Source: Polyporus tsugae
Lineage: Eukaryota; Basidiomycota; Agaricomycetes; Polyporales; Polyporaceae
Direction: 5' to 3'
DNA length: 64,000 nt
NCBI GenBank assembly: GCA_024305745.1
Contig: JAHRBS010000008.1
Location: 2,142,979 to 2,206,978 of the forward strand
In this document: positions 46,057 through 62,485 of the stretch, piece by piece
Numbering within the stretch: position 1 is the first letter of the stretch
How the letters are laid out: each line of letters begins with the position of its first letter
Translations under genes and position numbers: made by a program
The notes under the pieces: generated by a model
Databases searched by the model: none
What the model saw: the letters and a program-made list of their open reading frames with translations, nothing else
What the model was told of the DNA's origin: nothing

Positions 46057-47736
46057 TCATAACCATGGATTAAAGAGAATCTTGCCACATTTCCCCTTGT
46101 CAAACTGCTCGTAAACGTCCGGAGCGTCATCTAAAGAGACAATCCGGTCAATCAAACTCGCTTCCTCTCCGACGCCCCCGAATACATCCTGGCGTTTCAG
46201 CAGTATCTCCAACGCGATGGGAAACATGGCTCGTACGGGACATCGACCAAAGTCAAATGAGACGTTCTTGTCATAAACACTGCGACCGTTGAAGGGCAGC
46301 GGAGGCTCCTGATGGACCCCAACGGAGCTTATCACTCCGAACGGCTGCACGATGTCGTATGCCAGCGTGAGTGCACTGTTGTTTCCCACAACCTGTAAAA
46401 ATGACCGGGTCAGCGAACCACGCAAAAGGTGAACATGACCGTGTACTACCTCGAGTACTGCGTTGCATCCAGCGCCGTCAGTCCAATCCCTCGAAACTTT
46501 CTTGGCTTCGTCAATTGATGCCACAAGGAAACGTCTAGGACCCGTTCCGGTAGTGTGGATAGCCTTGTAAACCGCCTCCATCTTTGTGCGACGGGTCTCC
46601 AGCGGGTCAATTGCGATGACCTGATAGGCCAACTTGAAGCCTTCGCGCTCTTCCGAACCTGCGAGAATGTCGAGCAGGCTGACAACCGCGCACTAGAGAT
46701 CGGACAAAATATCGTTGGGTTAGGCATGGATTAAATTGCGTCGTCCGAAAGACGGAACCTACAACACCGACAGGTCCCAGTCCTACAACGGCGATTGTGA
46801 GAGTACGATCGTCTGATTGGAGCTGAGCCAATGCTTGATCATCGGCGACAGATCTAGGGACAAACCCGCCAGATGGATAGGCTTTTCCCGTCAAAACGGT
46901 TGCAATCTTGGGATGCTGAAGTGCTTGTACAGCTGCGAACGCTCCCGTTGGCAGGATATCCGCAAGCAACAGTAAGGAGCTATCCGAGAGCTTCGACAGA
47001 GTTCCTTGGTCACCCGAAGGCGATGGACGGACAGAGCCGAGGTTGAAAAGCGTGCCGCCTGCCTTGGGAATGCGAACATACTGTGCCTGACCTCCGGAGA
47101 GAGCGGGACTGCCAAACAGACGGGAATGCGTGCATCGGGACGTGAAACCGATTCGACAGAAGCTATGGGGTTGTAAGGTGAAAACGACCTCAGCAGTGTA
47201 ACGGGAGGGAAGAAACGCACTGGCATTCGCCACAAGAGACGGTGAATGGGGACACGACCTTGTCACCTATCCTAAGCGTGGAGTATAGCTCCGGTCGTCC
47301 GGTTCGGGCAGCACTGGGGTGGAAGCTTGTGCCGAGCGCGACGACTTCTCCAATGATTTCATGTCCGCAGATGAGGCTTGTGTGCAAAGATATTGAGTAC
47401 GGGCTGGAGAAGCAGAGGAAAAAATGGACGTACTCGCAATCGACGTCTTCGTGCCCTCTGTAGATATGCAGGTCGCTCCCGCACAACCCGGCCAACTGGC
47501 AGGCAGAGTGCGTTGGAATCGTTGGTTTTTCACTGACATCTAGGCAACTCGAGTTTTGGGACACGCACCTTGACTTTAACGATCGCATCGTCTGCGTCGA
47601 TGATGCTTGTGAGGGGACAACGTCGTCCATCAGCTGTCGCGACGAGTCGGAGAAGACAGCTCGCTCACGATGGGATGGGAACATCTTCGACGCGAATGTC
47701 ATACGCCGGTGGATACCATCGCACTGCTCTCTGCAT
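46057..47736 (-). CDS. Zinc-dependent alcohol/formaldehyde-type dehydrogenase (MDR)
   Basis: Minus-strand exons 47669-47736, 47569-47605, 47434-47495, 47221-47376, 46763-47162, 46450-46692, 46057-46392; 433 aa. The catalytic-zinc region has GLCGSDLHIYRGHE and CGHEIIGEV. The structural-zinc lobe has all four cysteines (CGECHFCRIGFTSRC). The Rossmann nucleotide site is GLGPVGV, followed by an acidic ID at the end of the second strand, suggesting NAD. Closest in feel to fungal S-(hydroxymethyl)glutathione-independent, formaldehyde-dismutase-like MDR enzymes, about 50 residues longer than classical ADH; substrate not deducible. Cytosolic, as no targeting signal is visible. Confidence 0.85.
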
Positions 47737-48257
47737 GGCAGGTAAGTCGGAGTCGGTAGCGTATTTGCCCGACAATCCGTCGTGATGAGTTCCAAGTACA
47801 AGAGAGACTTGAAGAGTCAAGACTTGAATCCGGATCCCCCACGGCCGGAAGCAGCCGCACCCTGAATATTATACACCCTGGGATTTCTCAGATGATTCAG
47901 GCCGATGCGCTCTATGAAGATGTATACGAGGGGTTAATATTAGTGGCTTTTGATTTTTGTCCATCGGAGGGCGAGGACGTTTATACAAATAAACTACAGA
48001 AGAGGTATCACACAAAGCAGATCATTAACCTACGGCTGTCCGTGGAAAGTCAGCACCGAAGAAACCAATCTACAACATCGAATGTTTCTACAGTACTTGG
48101 CAATATCCTCGACGCGGGCTCACTCCATCGGGAACAAATCATCGTCTTCTCCCGTCAGGACTGGCCCGCTCAGCGGGCTAAGAGACCCTTGCGGATGGCC
48201 ACCCCGCCCACTGGGATTGCGTGTTCCCAACCCCGACGGCGCAACAGTGCCTAAAGT
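47737..48257. other. Intergenic between dehydrogenase and CCCH gene
   Basis: Promoter side of the dehydrogenase and 3' side of the CCCH gene, both on the minus strand. The plus-strand frames 47892-48254 and 47950-48402 show no recognisable domain and overlap the CCCH coding end, so I do not call them. Confidence 0.5.
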
Positions 48258-52424
<4,167 letters not shown>

Positions 52425-54277
52425 CGACTGGGAATGGCAGGCCATGCGGAGAGAGTGAATATACCCAGCGGAGCAGTCGAATATCAAGTGTGCTATAAGC
52501 TTAAGCTGTATACTGGGGCGAGCACCGGAAACGCCGACTGTATCATAAATGTATCATGAAGTATAATGCCACCGTCCGAAGATGATCTGATCATGAGCTG
52601 GGATGCCATGGGTGCGAGGGTGTATTAGCTTGTGCGTCCGCCTCCAGACCGGCCGACGCTCTCGCGTTTCTTTTCCAAGTTTGGTGTCATTCTTGAGGCG
52701 CTTCAGTGACCGCTCGCCTCGCCACAGATGGGAGTGGGATCGATGGCTCTTTACGGAAAATGGTCTCCAGGTTTCCGCGTGCCGCTCGACGTGGCTGGTG
52801 ATCGGTATTTACTATTCCCCTACCGTTTGGCGGCGGACAAAGTGTCGGAGGCTAAGTTGTGTGACATATGCATCCTCCTCGACAGTGGGTATATGTATAT
52901 CCAACGGCGGAAGGGGCTCGCACGATGTTGGGGAGATCTCCTCTCCATGGGGGTCTCTGACGTGGTTATCAGTCGGCGGGTGGAGGAGGGCCGTCCAAGT
53001 CCGGGAGCGGGAACAAAGGGGCTCTGGACCGGGTCGCGTGTCTGCGGGCGGCGGCGAAAGATCGCATGACGGGCGAGCCGTGGGGGGGAGCGAAGCAGCT
53101 GGCAGCTGACGGTCGAGTGCCTGGGCACGATTTCGGAGATCTGGAAGAGATGGGCGGACGGAAGGGAGTTGGTGAGTGCGAACGGATGTCGATTTGAGGT
53201 GTGGCTTACAGCGTCTTGTGTGAGCAGAAATATAACAAGTACGACTTGGACTTGGTCGGAATGAGAGATGGAAGGCAAGTTTATTGCGACGGTGTGCGCA
53301 GGTACTGGTCTGAAACTAACGGGGATGTGGCAGGATGATTGGAGGGGGCGAAAGGACAGGTCTCTGTGCGCAGTGTCGCAGCAGCGCATTGCTTCTGGGA
53401 TCGCATCGGGGGACGGTGGAAAGCGAATGAAGGATGTGGAGGCGGTGTGCGAGTTGATAGGTGCGGCGCGGGAGCGGGAGATGGAGGAGAGATTGAAGAG
53501 GGAGTTGTGAGTTCGATCTACAGATGGCTGGCGGTCTGAACGTGATCGCTCGGGCGGCCTCCGGGGAGTGGATTTGGGGAGGTGAGTTCGGGTCTGGTGG
53601 GTGGGATGCATCATCTACATGGCTGACGTGCTGCAGGCTGCGTTGAACACTTAGGGAATGTGGCGAGGGATTGGAACGCACACATGTGAGTGAGGTCCAG
53701 AGTCCGGAGGAAGGCAAGGGTTTATTTTATTCGCTGATGTGGGTTGACAGAGCGACATTGAGCGGGGGCTACGAATACGGACGGAGGTGGTGCTCATTCG
53801 TACGGAGAAGGGAAGTGAAGAAAGGTGCGGAGAAGGGGTCGACGGATGAACGAGAACGGGCTGAGGGGGGAAGATGAGTAGGAGTGGAAGGCAGGCGTAG
53901 GTGTAGGCGTGTGTAGAGCGGACTAGAGCGGACGGGGCAGAGGCGGGGTCGGCGGCCAGACATACGAAGAAGCGGGCGTTGGGAACAGTTGCGGGCGGAC
54001 GTTGCATGGCAGCGGGCCTCATGTCAGTATGCAAAAACAAACATATCTGGACTGGATGGATGAGAGAGCAAAGGCCGCATCGGATGCTCGGCTATCACAT
54101 TGACAGAGCCACGTGAAAGCACTAGCATGAGCGCTTGAGTGGGGAGTTGCTCTCGACTGGAGCGATCGGAAACCTCCCGGATGAGGTCTCGCTCTAACTT
54201 ATAACCCACTCTCTTCCCTCTCTCTTCTCCACCACCACCACCGCCATCTCCGTCCTGGCTGGCATTGCGACTCCACC
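52425..54277. other. 1.85 kb with one unrecognised, probably spliced plus-strand locus
   Basis: Most of 52430-52900 and 53700-54277 shows no gene; the last 100 bases are the CT-rich promoter of the kinase gene downstream. Between about 52960 and 53690 there is splice-bounded open sequence on the plus strand: a frame ending in 'TISEIWKRWADGREL' (53161-53172), a convincing intron 53173-53227 (GTGAGT..GAGCAG), a frame 'KYNKYDLDLVGMRDG', and a last open piece 'MAGGLNVIARAASGEWIWGG' + GTGAGT intron + 'CVEHLGNVARDWNAHM' (to about 53690). I could not connect these into one frame, and no family is recognised. The long minus-strand frame across it (52820-53614) is low-complexity. Confidence 0.35.
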
Positions 54278-56146
54278 ATGTTCCGCATCTCGCCCAGTCT
54301 CTGGGAGAGAATACACCACTTTGCTTCCTTCCCTCAGACCGGCGGTACGCTCTTTCCCCCTTCCCACTCGTTCTCCTACTCAACCACACCCCAGTCTCTT
54401 TGCAGCAGATGGTCCTCTTTGGCCAGAATCCCAGTCAGGGCACTCTCCTCAGAGGCAGCCAGTTCCTCCTCGGTCCGTCTCCCCCCCCCCCCCATCTTCC
54501 CTTCATTCCCTCTCCTGATCCTCTCCCAGAGGAGCTCCCCGTCCGTCTCGCCCACAGAGTAAAGGAACTCGACCAGCTCCCTCACAACCTCGGCGACATG
54601 CCCTCCATAAACAAGGTCAAGAATTGGTATGCTCAGTCCTTCGAGGTGCGCCTCCTCCTTCTCTTCCCTTCTCTTCCCTTCTCATCCTTCTCCAGGAGCT
54701 CATCTCCTTTCCCCCAATTCGTCTTCCTCCCCACATCCGAGCTGCCCTCATGACCCCCTCCACCGACTCCCTCTCTCTCCCCGAGTCCCGTCCCAATCCC
54801 TCCCTCCAGTACCAGTACTATTCCGACGACTACACCGGCTCAACCACAGGCCTCGGCATCGTATCTACCCCCAAGAACGGCAACGGTCGCTCCAATGGCA
54901 ATGCCCAAAAGATGCGCATTCCCATGGAAAGGAGGTCAGTTTTCCCCTCTGGCCCCGTCCCCCCACCCTACCTCACCTCACCCATACCCCTCCCGCGCTC
55001 GCCTCTTCCGGTCCGGTCCCCCTCTTCACAGATACTACGCCAATACCTCCACCGTCAAGGAATGGCCCCCCGAGGTCCGAGAATACAATCGCGCCTTCAC
55101 CAAATCCCTCGAGACCATCAAGAAGCGCCACGACCCCACCGTCACCACCGTCGCGCAAGGCGTCCTCGAATGGAAACGCAGTCAGAACGCACGCAACATC
55201 AACCTCGACGTCCAGCATTGGCTCGACCGTTTCTACATGTCCCGGATCGGCATCCGCTTCTTGATCGGACAGCGTACGTCTCTCCTTCCTATCCCCACGC
55301 CCCCTCCTCCTTTCTCACCATCCCGCACGAGTACAGACATTGCCTTGAACACCCTCCAGCCCCACCACGACTACGTCGGCATCATCTGCACCAGCGCCGT
55401 ACGTCTCCCACAGTCTATTCTCGTCTCCCGCTAGCTAACCCCCTCCCTCACCCCCAGAATGTCCACGACATTGTCCACGAGGCCATTGAGAACGCTCGGT
55501 CCGTCCCCTTCTTACCTCCTCCGTGCCTCACGCGACTGACCTCGTGACCGCGTCCCACCACCCAGATTCGTCTGCGAAGAGCACTACTCCATGTTCAAGG
55601 GTCCTCCCGTCCAGCTCATCTGTCCAAAGGACCTCCACTTCAACTACGTCCCCGGCCACTTGTCCCACATCTGCTTCGAGCTCCTCAAGAACTCCCTCCG
55701 CGCCGTCGTCGAGCGCTTCGGTCACGAGAACGAGGACTCCTTCCCCCCCATCAAGGTCATCGTCGTCGAGGGCAAGGAGGACATCACCATCAAGATCTCT
55801 GACGAAGGCGGTGGCATCCCCCGATCGGCCATTCCCCTCATCTGGACCTACATGTACACCACCATGGAGGGCCAGAACATCGACCAGGACTTTGACGCCT
55901 CCGATTTCAAGGCGCCCATGGCCGGCTTTGGATACGGTCTTCCATTGTCCCGTCTCGTGAGTACTTGCTTCCCCCTTTCACGCACGCCCGGCGCGTGTCC
56001 ACCAGCAGTTTCACTCATCCACTCTCTTTAATCAGTATGCGCGGTACTTTGGAGGCGACCTGCGCTTGATCTCCATGGACGGATTTGGAACTGACCTGTA
56101 TATCCACCTCAACCGCCTTTCAAGTAATCGCGAGCCGCTCCCATAA
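54278..56146 (+). CDS. Mitochondrial pyruvate dehydrogenase (acetyl-transferring) kinase
   Basis: Nine exons: 54278-54344, 54395-54472, 54530-54645, 54696-54934, 55032-55273, 55337-55398, 55458-55498, 55566-55956, 56036-56146; 448 aa. The N-terminal half has the PDK helical domain (TGVSLQQMVLFG; LPVRLAHRVKELDQLPHNL; SFEELISFP). The C-terminal GHKL ATPase has the N box (CFELLKNSLRAVVE), G1 (DEGGGIP) and G2 (GFGYGLPLSRLYARYFGGDL). It phosphorylates E1-alpha of pyruvate dehydrogenase and so limits acetyl-CoA formation in the matrix; the branched-chain ketoacid kinase is the alternative. A Ser/Gly/Asn-rich insert (STPKNGNGRSNGN) interrupts the helical domain. The N-terminus (MFRISPSLWERIHHF) is short for a presequence. 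Confidence 0.92.
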
Positions 56147-56581
56147 TATTCCTTTCTCTACCCCCCGGCACATGAGTAGACATACATACCACGTGGCCTG
56201 GCCTCATACTGTACTATCTGCAACCGGGCAATGATTCCCGCACACTGTACAATTTCAGCATATGTATGAATATATATACTCACGAATCATCGGATGCCAT
56301 CGAATTCTTGTCCGCCCAAGTAACTATTCGTACACAACGTGCAAATATGGACTGGCTCTTGCGACATGATTGACTGAAAAGAATACCATAAGTAGGGACG
56401 ATACCTGTGTGCGCGCGTACGACGGCGACATGATGAATGCGAATGACCACGAGCGAAAAAAAAAAAAATAGCACGACTATGCGAGAGGACAGCGACAATA
56501 TACGACGGGAAAGGAGGCACATGACGACGACAGGACCGTCGAGAGACTCTAGGCGACTGCGAGCTGCGGAACGTCCCAACC
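56147..56581. other. Convergent 3' region, PDK / WC-1
   Basis: 435 bp with AT-rich 3'-end words (ATATGTATGAATATATATAC at 56260-56279) and an A13 run at 56457-56469. No gene seen. Confidence 0.6.
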
Positions 56582-59500
56582 TCACGCACCGCCGCCGCCG
56601 GGGTCACGAAGCGAATTGTCCCACGAGCGCTTCATCGGCATCGCCGTGAAGTTGAGCGAAGGCAGGCCACTTGCCGGGTCCGCCCCTCCTCCTCCTGGCC
56701 CGGGATGATACAAACTCCAGCCTTGCAGCGACGACTCGGATGATTGACGCATGCTCGGCGGCAAATACATGCCGGACCCCTGGTGTTCATACCCTGGTGG
56801 GGGAGGCCCTGGAGGTGGCATCGTCGGCGACGGAATCTGCTGCTGCTGCTGCGCCTGGGACGAGTACATCGATTGCAATTGGGAGGACGATGGATGCGAC
56901 AGGTGAGGAGGGTGCATAGAGAGATCGCTCGGCGAATGTGGCACTTGATGTGCACGCGCGGCTTGCGGTGGACTGGAGCGGGGAACACCCTGCTGGATGC
57001 CAGAAACAAACCGGACGTTCATCGGTCTCGACAAGTGAGGAGGTGGATGCATGCCCGAGGGCGATTGCGGATGTGGCACATAGGCGAAACCTAGCCTCGG
57101 TCCCGCCGATGCTCTCCCACCGACGGCCAACCCGGGCGAGGTGCCGAGCGGAGCCGTAGTGGACGTCTGCTTCCTGCAGATCTTCTTGGTGATACCCGCC
57201 TCGAGGGAGGCCACCTCGTCCGCGAGCCGTTGATTTTTGAACTTGAGCTGTTGGAGCTCGTACTGCCAACTGCTCGAGCGGTCAAGATCCATCTCGTCAA
57301 ACACGCTCCCTTGTAGCGGATGGACGACGGCGTTCGCTGGCGGGGGTGCGGTGCCTTCGCATCGCTTGACCTGACAAATGACGGGCGGTCGGGAAGCTGG
57401 ATCCGCACCGCTGCCGACGGTATCGACGACGCCACCAGGTCCACGGGAGGCGCCTCCCTGCAACCTTGGGCGGTAGAGGACAATGTGAACGGGAATAGGA
57501 TTGCCCTCCTTGGTGAGAACGTCGCAGGCCAGGCCGGAGCTCTCGATTGCTCCGACACCGGCCAGAACCTTCGCCATCTCGACCTGGATGGCCATATGGA
57601 CCTCCTGCTCGGAGCTCCCATTCACGAAATCTGCGAGCGGCTTCCCGATCACCTCACCGGCGCCCCAGCTGAGCACGTCACGAACAGCGGCGCCGACGTA
57701 CAGGAAGGTGGCAGTATCACTGAGTAGACCCCAGAATTCGCGCTCGGGAAGTCGCTCCTCCGATTCATCATCGACATCTGTCAGCAGAGGAAGCATTGGG
57801 CGCGAAGGAGCGGGCGCGACGAGCCCTCCCGCGCGGGAGATGGGACCCCAGTCGAGGTGAGGTAGGTTTCTGAGCCTGCCGCTGAGAATGATCGCCTTGC
57901 GACCCTTTCCGGGCTCGATGTGGAGCCGCCCTCGGCATTCTACCCAGACGTAGCCTCGGCCCTTGGCTTGTATGCGGAAGAGCAAGTCGACGGGGCGTGG
58001 AACAACACCGGAGGAGCCCGGAAGCGAACTGTCATTACTCCCGCCACCGGTGGCGGTGGGTGAAGCGGAAGAGGGGGCGGCGCTGGCCGTTAGAAGGGAG
58101 GGCCCGGGGGTGGAAGAAGCCTCCTTGAGCTCGCGCATGAGAGGAACGCGATCGGCGGGATGGCAGAACTCGGTGAGGGAGCGGCCGACGAGCTCGTCGG
58201 GATCATAGCCGAGGACATGGCGGACGGCAGGAGCGACGTAGAGGAAAGCACCCTTGAGGGAGACGACATGGAGGAAATCGGGAGAGCGATCGAGAACGAA
58301 CATGTGGAGAGGCCTGTTACCGTCATAGGGATCAAGGGCGATGGGCTCTGCAGGGCTGTTGGAGAGGGCGATAGCAGTGGAGGCGTGGGTGGAGGTAGAG
58401 AGCTCAAAGGATGCGGTGAAGGCAGAGTCGGCGAGGAGAGCACGGAGGTCTTTGGACAAGCCGCGCATGGTCATGGAAGAAGTGCGCCAGTCGCGTGTGG
58501 GGACGTGGGAGGACGGGACGGGCTTATCGGAGTAGTTGACGACGTAAGTTCCGTCCTTGAGCTTGCTGAGGATGGATTTGGGCTGTTCGGTGAGATCGAC
58601 CTGGAAGCCAATGTGATAGACGATGTCGTCTGCCTCATCTGGGGAGTTGTGTACGCCGCCGCGGATGGGGATGACGGAGACCATGTTGATGAAGGCGGAA
58701 CCGTCCTTGCGGTAGTTGATGATACTGACCTGACACTCCTTGTCTGCGACGATGTTTTTGCGCATGTGGGCGACGGCTTCGGGGGAGGTGTGCATGCGCT
58801 GGTGACCGCGGTGGACGTGGCCGCCGGGGCTCTGGAGAAATCGGCAATTGCGACCGATAAGCTCATGCTCGTCGTAGCCGGTGAGCTTGAGGAAGGAGGG
58901 GGAGGCGTAAACTGGGAAAAGAAATGAGGTACGGGAGAAGGAGCGGAGGGAGAAACGCACCGATGGGGGAATCGAAGCGGCGGGTGTCTGTGATGACGAA
59001 GGAGCATGAAAGGTCGACTGGACCGAGGTATATCTTGGGGTAGGGCCTTGTTACTACGCGGGCGAGGAGGGAGAGGAGGTCGAAGCCTGAAGTAGAGTAG
59101 ATGGGAAGGCCGAGGGCGGAGGGGACGGAGAGAGGAAGGTGGGGAGGGAAAGGAGGGTGAGGGAGATGATCTTGGGGGTCAGGAGATGGGTTGAGGTAGG
59201 GAGGGGGGGCGTTTGAAAGGGGGAAGGCGGGGGAGGAGGTGGAGTGGGGAGAGGAGGATGTGGAAGGGCTGGAGGGAGAATAGTGGAATGAATTGGAGGG
59301 AGGGCTGGGGGGAGAAAAGAGAGGTGAGTGAGGAGGGTACGGAAGAGGAGAGGGGAGAGGAACGGACAAGGGAGAGTTGTAGCCGTCTGAGGCGGAGAAC
59401 CAGGAGAGGGAGGAGGAGGAGGGATAGAGACCGGCAGGGAGAGCTTCAGCGCCGCCGCCAGGGGGAACGGTGGGAGCGTTGAAGATGAGATTTGGGAGCT

Positions 59501-59600
59501 GGAAGTGGACGACGGAGGAAAAGGCGTGGTGGTCGGGGTCGTCATCGGGGGTGTTTTCACCGTCGCGCTCGTTGGACTGGAGATAGCGAGAGAAGGGCAT
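56582..59600 (-). CDS. WC-1: White collar 1-like blue-light photoreceptor (LOV/PAS)
   Basis: Exons 58961-59600 and 56582-58911 on the minus strand; 989 aa. After a Ser/Pro-rich N-terminus, a LOV domain (about residues 200-330) contains the flavin-adduct motif GRNCRFLQ and the longer E-F loop of WC-1 proteins (SPGGHVHRGHQRMHTSPEAV), then NYRKDGSAFINMVSVIPI. Two further PAS domains follow (about 425-490 and 600-670). The C-terminus has a short coiled coil (LQQLKFKNQRLADEVASLE) and disordered Pro/Gln-rich sequence, with no GATA zinc finger, as in basidiomycete WC-1. It binds FAD, senses blue light and acts in the nucleus with WC-2, which supplies the DNA contact. An in-frame upstream ATG at 59825 exists; the start MPFSRYLQSNERDGE was chosen. 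Confidence 0.93.
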
Positions 59601-60319
59601 GGCGGCGAGCGGGGGCCGCGGGGGGGTTGACGAATGAGAGGCAGAGGTCAGGGGCGGGTGCAGCGAGGGAGGAGGAGGCGAAGGGGGGGAGGAGGAGGAG
59701 GAGGAGGAGGAGGAGGGAGGAGCCAGGCGGGCGGAGGAGGGCCTCATTCCACATTCCCATATATGGCACTCATCTCCAGATGCCCGCACGAGATCCACCG
59801 GCGCCTCCCACATCGCCCTCCGCACTTTTCGGCGACAATTCCATCCACCCCCGCACTCTGCCCGCCCTCCTCATCGTCCATCAGCACACAAATCGCCTTT
59901 CGAGAGACGAGCGAATCGAGGGTGGAGTGCACACTACAGTACAGTACTAAGCGCCACCTCTGGATCGGCCATGGCCGAGATGTGCGAATAATTGATGACA
60001 GCCGCCGGCGTCCAAACAGCCTATGACGCCATGCCCAGTGCCATGCGTCCGAGTCCCATCCCCCCGGGTGTTGGGGGTAGCCGGAGGAGGGACGTTGGAT
60101 GAGAATATTGCGGTCGGTGCGAGCGCAGTCGACGACGGAAAGCGGGAACGGAGGGAGACGGAGGAGGGAGAGCAGTCGGCCGGAGATCCTCGCAGAGATG
60201 GGCAGGCGTCATCGATACGCCTTTTCTTGGCTGCTCCCTCGCTCAGACTCGCCATCGTCTCACTCCCTCTCCACCCCCCCCCCCATCGTCCTCGTCTCGC
60301 CTCTCACCGCTAACTCGCC
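59601..60319. promoter_or_regulatory. Divergent promoter region, WC-1 / aldolase
   Basis: 719 bp between the two start codons. A long C/T strand bias with a GGAGGAGGAGG tract (59690-59720) lies just upstream of WC-1, and a TC-rich tract lies before the aldolase ATG. No separate gene is supported. Confidence 0.5.
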
Positions 60320-62000
60320 ATGGGTGTCCTCGATGTTGTTCCCGTACGTCCGCCCTCTCCCCCCACCTCGCCTAGATCTCACCTTGCGCCTTTCTAGCCC
60401 GGTGTTTTGACTGGCGACAACGTCCGCAAGCTCTTCCAGTACGCAAAGGAACACCAGGCACGTTCCCTCTCTCCTCCTCACCCCTGCGTTCCCCACCTAA
60501 CACTTCTCTCTCTCTAGTTCGCCATTCCCGTACGTACTCCTTGACTTCTCCATGTCCTACCCGCCCCCCACTCACCCTTGCTCTGATCGTACCATCTCAA
60601 GGCCATCGTAAGTTTCCTCTCTCCATTCCTCTTCCCACTCGTTTCAAACCCTTTTGCCACAAGAACGTCACTTCCTCTTCCGTCGCCAACTCGGTCCTCG
60701 AAGCCGCCCGGTCCGTCTTATCCATACCCTATTCTTTCCTCGCCTTACTAACCCTTCTCTAGCGACGTCAAGGCTCCCATCATCATCCAGGTCTCCCAAG
60801 GCGGCGCCGCTTTCTTTGCAGGAAAAGGTCTCCCCAATGACAAGCAGCAGGCCTCCATCGCAGGCGCCGTCGCCGCCGCTCTCCACGTTCGTACCGTAGC
60901 AAAGGAATACGGCGTGTGCGTCCCCTTGCTCTCCTTCCGTCCCACCTCCGCTCATATCACATGCCTCCCTCCCCCTTCTATCTCCCCCGTACCCACACAC
61001 ACACCCTTGCCTCTTTTTCTCACCCACCAGCCCCGTCGTTCTCCACTCGGATCACTGCGCCAAGAAGCTTCTCCCCTGGTTCGATGGCATGCTCAACGCA
61101 GACGAGCAATACTTCAAACAGCACAATGAGCCTCTCTTCTCTTCTCACATGCTCGACCTCTCAGAAGAGTCCAAGGAGGACAACATCAGCACTTGTGTCA
61201 ACTACTTCAAGCGCATGGCCCCCCTCGGCATCTGGCTCGAGATGGAGATCGGCATCACCGGCGGCGAGGAGGACGGCGTAGACAACACCGACGTCGACAA
61301 CGCCCGTCTTTACACCCAGCCAGAGGACATCTGGGACGTCTACTCGGCTCTCTCCCAGATCAGCCCCAAGTTCTCCATCGCAGCCGCCTTTGGCAACGTC
61401 CACGGCGTCTACAAGCCCGGAAACGTTCGTCTCCACCCCGAGCTCCTCAACAAGCACCAGCTCCACGCAGAGCAGAAGCTCGCCGACGGCAAGAAAAAGC
61501 CTCTCTTCCTCGTCTTCCACGGCGGCTCCGGCTCCACCAAGGACGAGATCAAGACCGCCGTCCAGAACGGCGTCGTCAAGATGAATGTCGACACCGACAC
61601 CCAGTGGGCCTACCTTCGCGGTATCCGCGTACGTATCCCCATATCCCGCCTCTCCTTCCCATAACCCTCATCCCCTTGTCGATTCCGTAGGATTTTGTCC
61701 AGACCAAGTCAGGATACCTCCAGTCTCAGGTCGGCAACCCGGAAGGAGCTGACAAGCCGAACAAGAAGGTACGCACCACTCCTCGGTCACACACCCCCAA
61801 AGCGCTTCCGTTGACAGGACCACCCATGCAGTACTACGACCCCCGCGTGTGGGTACGCGAGGGCGAGAAGACGCTTGTCGAGCGTGTCAAGGAAGCAAAC
61901 ACCGATCTTGGCAACACCAGTCAGTCTCTTTGCCTCCTCACTCGTTCCGTCTCCCCCCCCGGAGCTGACCATCGCTTTCTTCTGTCAAGACCGTCTGTAA
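60320..62000 (+). CDS. FBA1: Class II fructose-bisphosphate aldolase
   Basis: Ten exons: 60320-60343, 60398-60457, 60518-60529, 60602-60607, 60664-60710, 60763-60915, 61031-61628, 61691-61768, 61832-61919, 61990-62000; 358 aa, the family length. Zinc ligands in LHSDHCAKK, the EMEIGITGGEEDG loop, VHGVYKPGNV, FHGGSGS and KMNVDTDTQWAYL. It cleaves fructose-1,6-bisphosphate to DHAP and glyceraldehyde-3-phosphate in cytosolic glycolysis. Oddities: intron 2 needs a GC donor (CAG|GCACGT), and exons 3 and 4 are 12 and 6 nt long, encoding FAIP and AI of the invariant FAIPAINVTSSS block. The last exon encodes only N-R-L-stop. Confidence 0.96.
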
Positions 62001-62485
62001 TTCGTAAACCGCGTCCCTTAGCGATGGGCGTTGATGGCATGCACGCCCGCGAGGGGATTGATCGCGCGCGTGAGGAGAGGAGAGGCGCAAGAAGAGTAAC
62101 GCCGAATGTAGTTTGTACGTGTACAATTCAAATTTTCGCTCTTTCCCCATGACATCTGGCGACCAGGGCGTAAGCCATGTAGATGATGCCATAGTTCTCG
62201 TACGCAATATCAACCCATATAGGCCGGCTCTGAACTCTGTCATGGAGAGCATGCGATTGGCGGTAAAGGATATGTGTGACAATGAGGGCAGAATCAGGGC
62301 TCGGGGGCGACAGGAGACCGTTGTGTTGGTCCATTACGACGGTTGCGGGCAAGCTTGGGACTTCATCTAAGCCTCAATATAATAGCGCGCGATTCCGGTC
62401 TTCATTTGTCTACCGCGCGCCTTGCGAGCGACAATTGGCTGCGACCTCGTCCACAAACCCTACAACCCCGACCTTGACCCCGACC
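62001..62485. other. Intergenic between aldolase and clathrin light-chain pseudogene
   Basis: 485 bp, no gene seen. It should contain the aldolase 3' UTR and the former promoter of the light-chain gene. Confidence 0.5.

Noticed and set aside
53269..53303. Fifth GC-AG intron candidate (GGAAG|GCAAGT...GCGCAG)
   Set aside because: It would be only about 33 nt, shorter than any other intron here, and the reading frame is open through it.
52820..53614. 264-codon minus-strand frame
   Set aside because: Low-complexity Ser/Pro/Arg composition; the plus strand over the same bases has proper splice signals and protein-like blocks.
59601..59825. Upstream in-frame ATG of the WC-1 gene (MRRAMWEAPV)
   Set aside because: The added 75 residues are poly-Ser/Pro from a GGA repeat tract and look like untranslated leader; it cannot be fully excluded.
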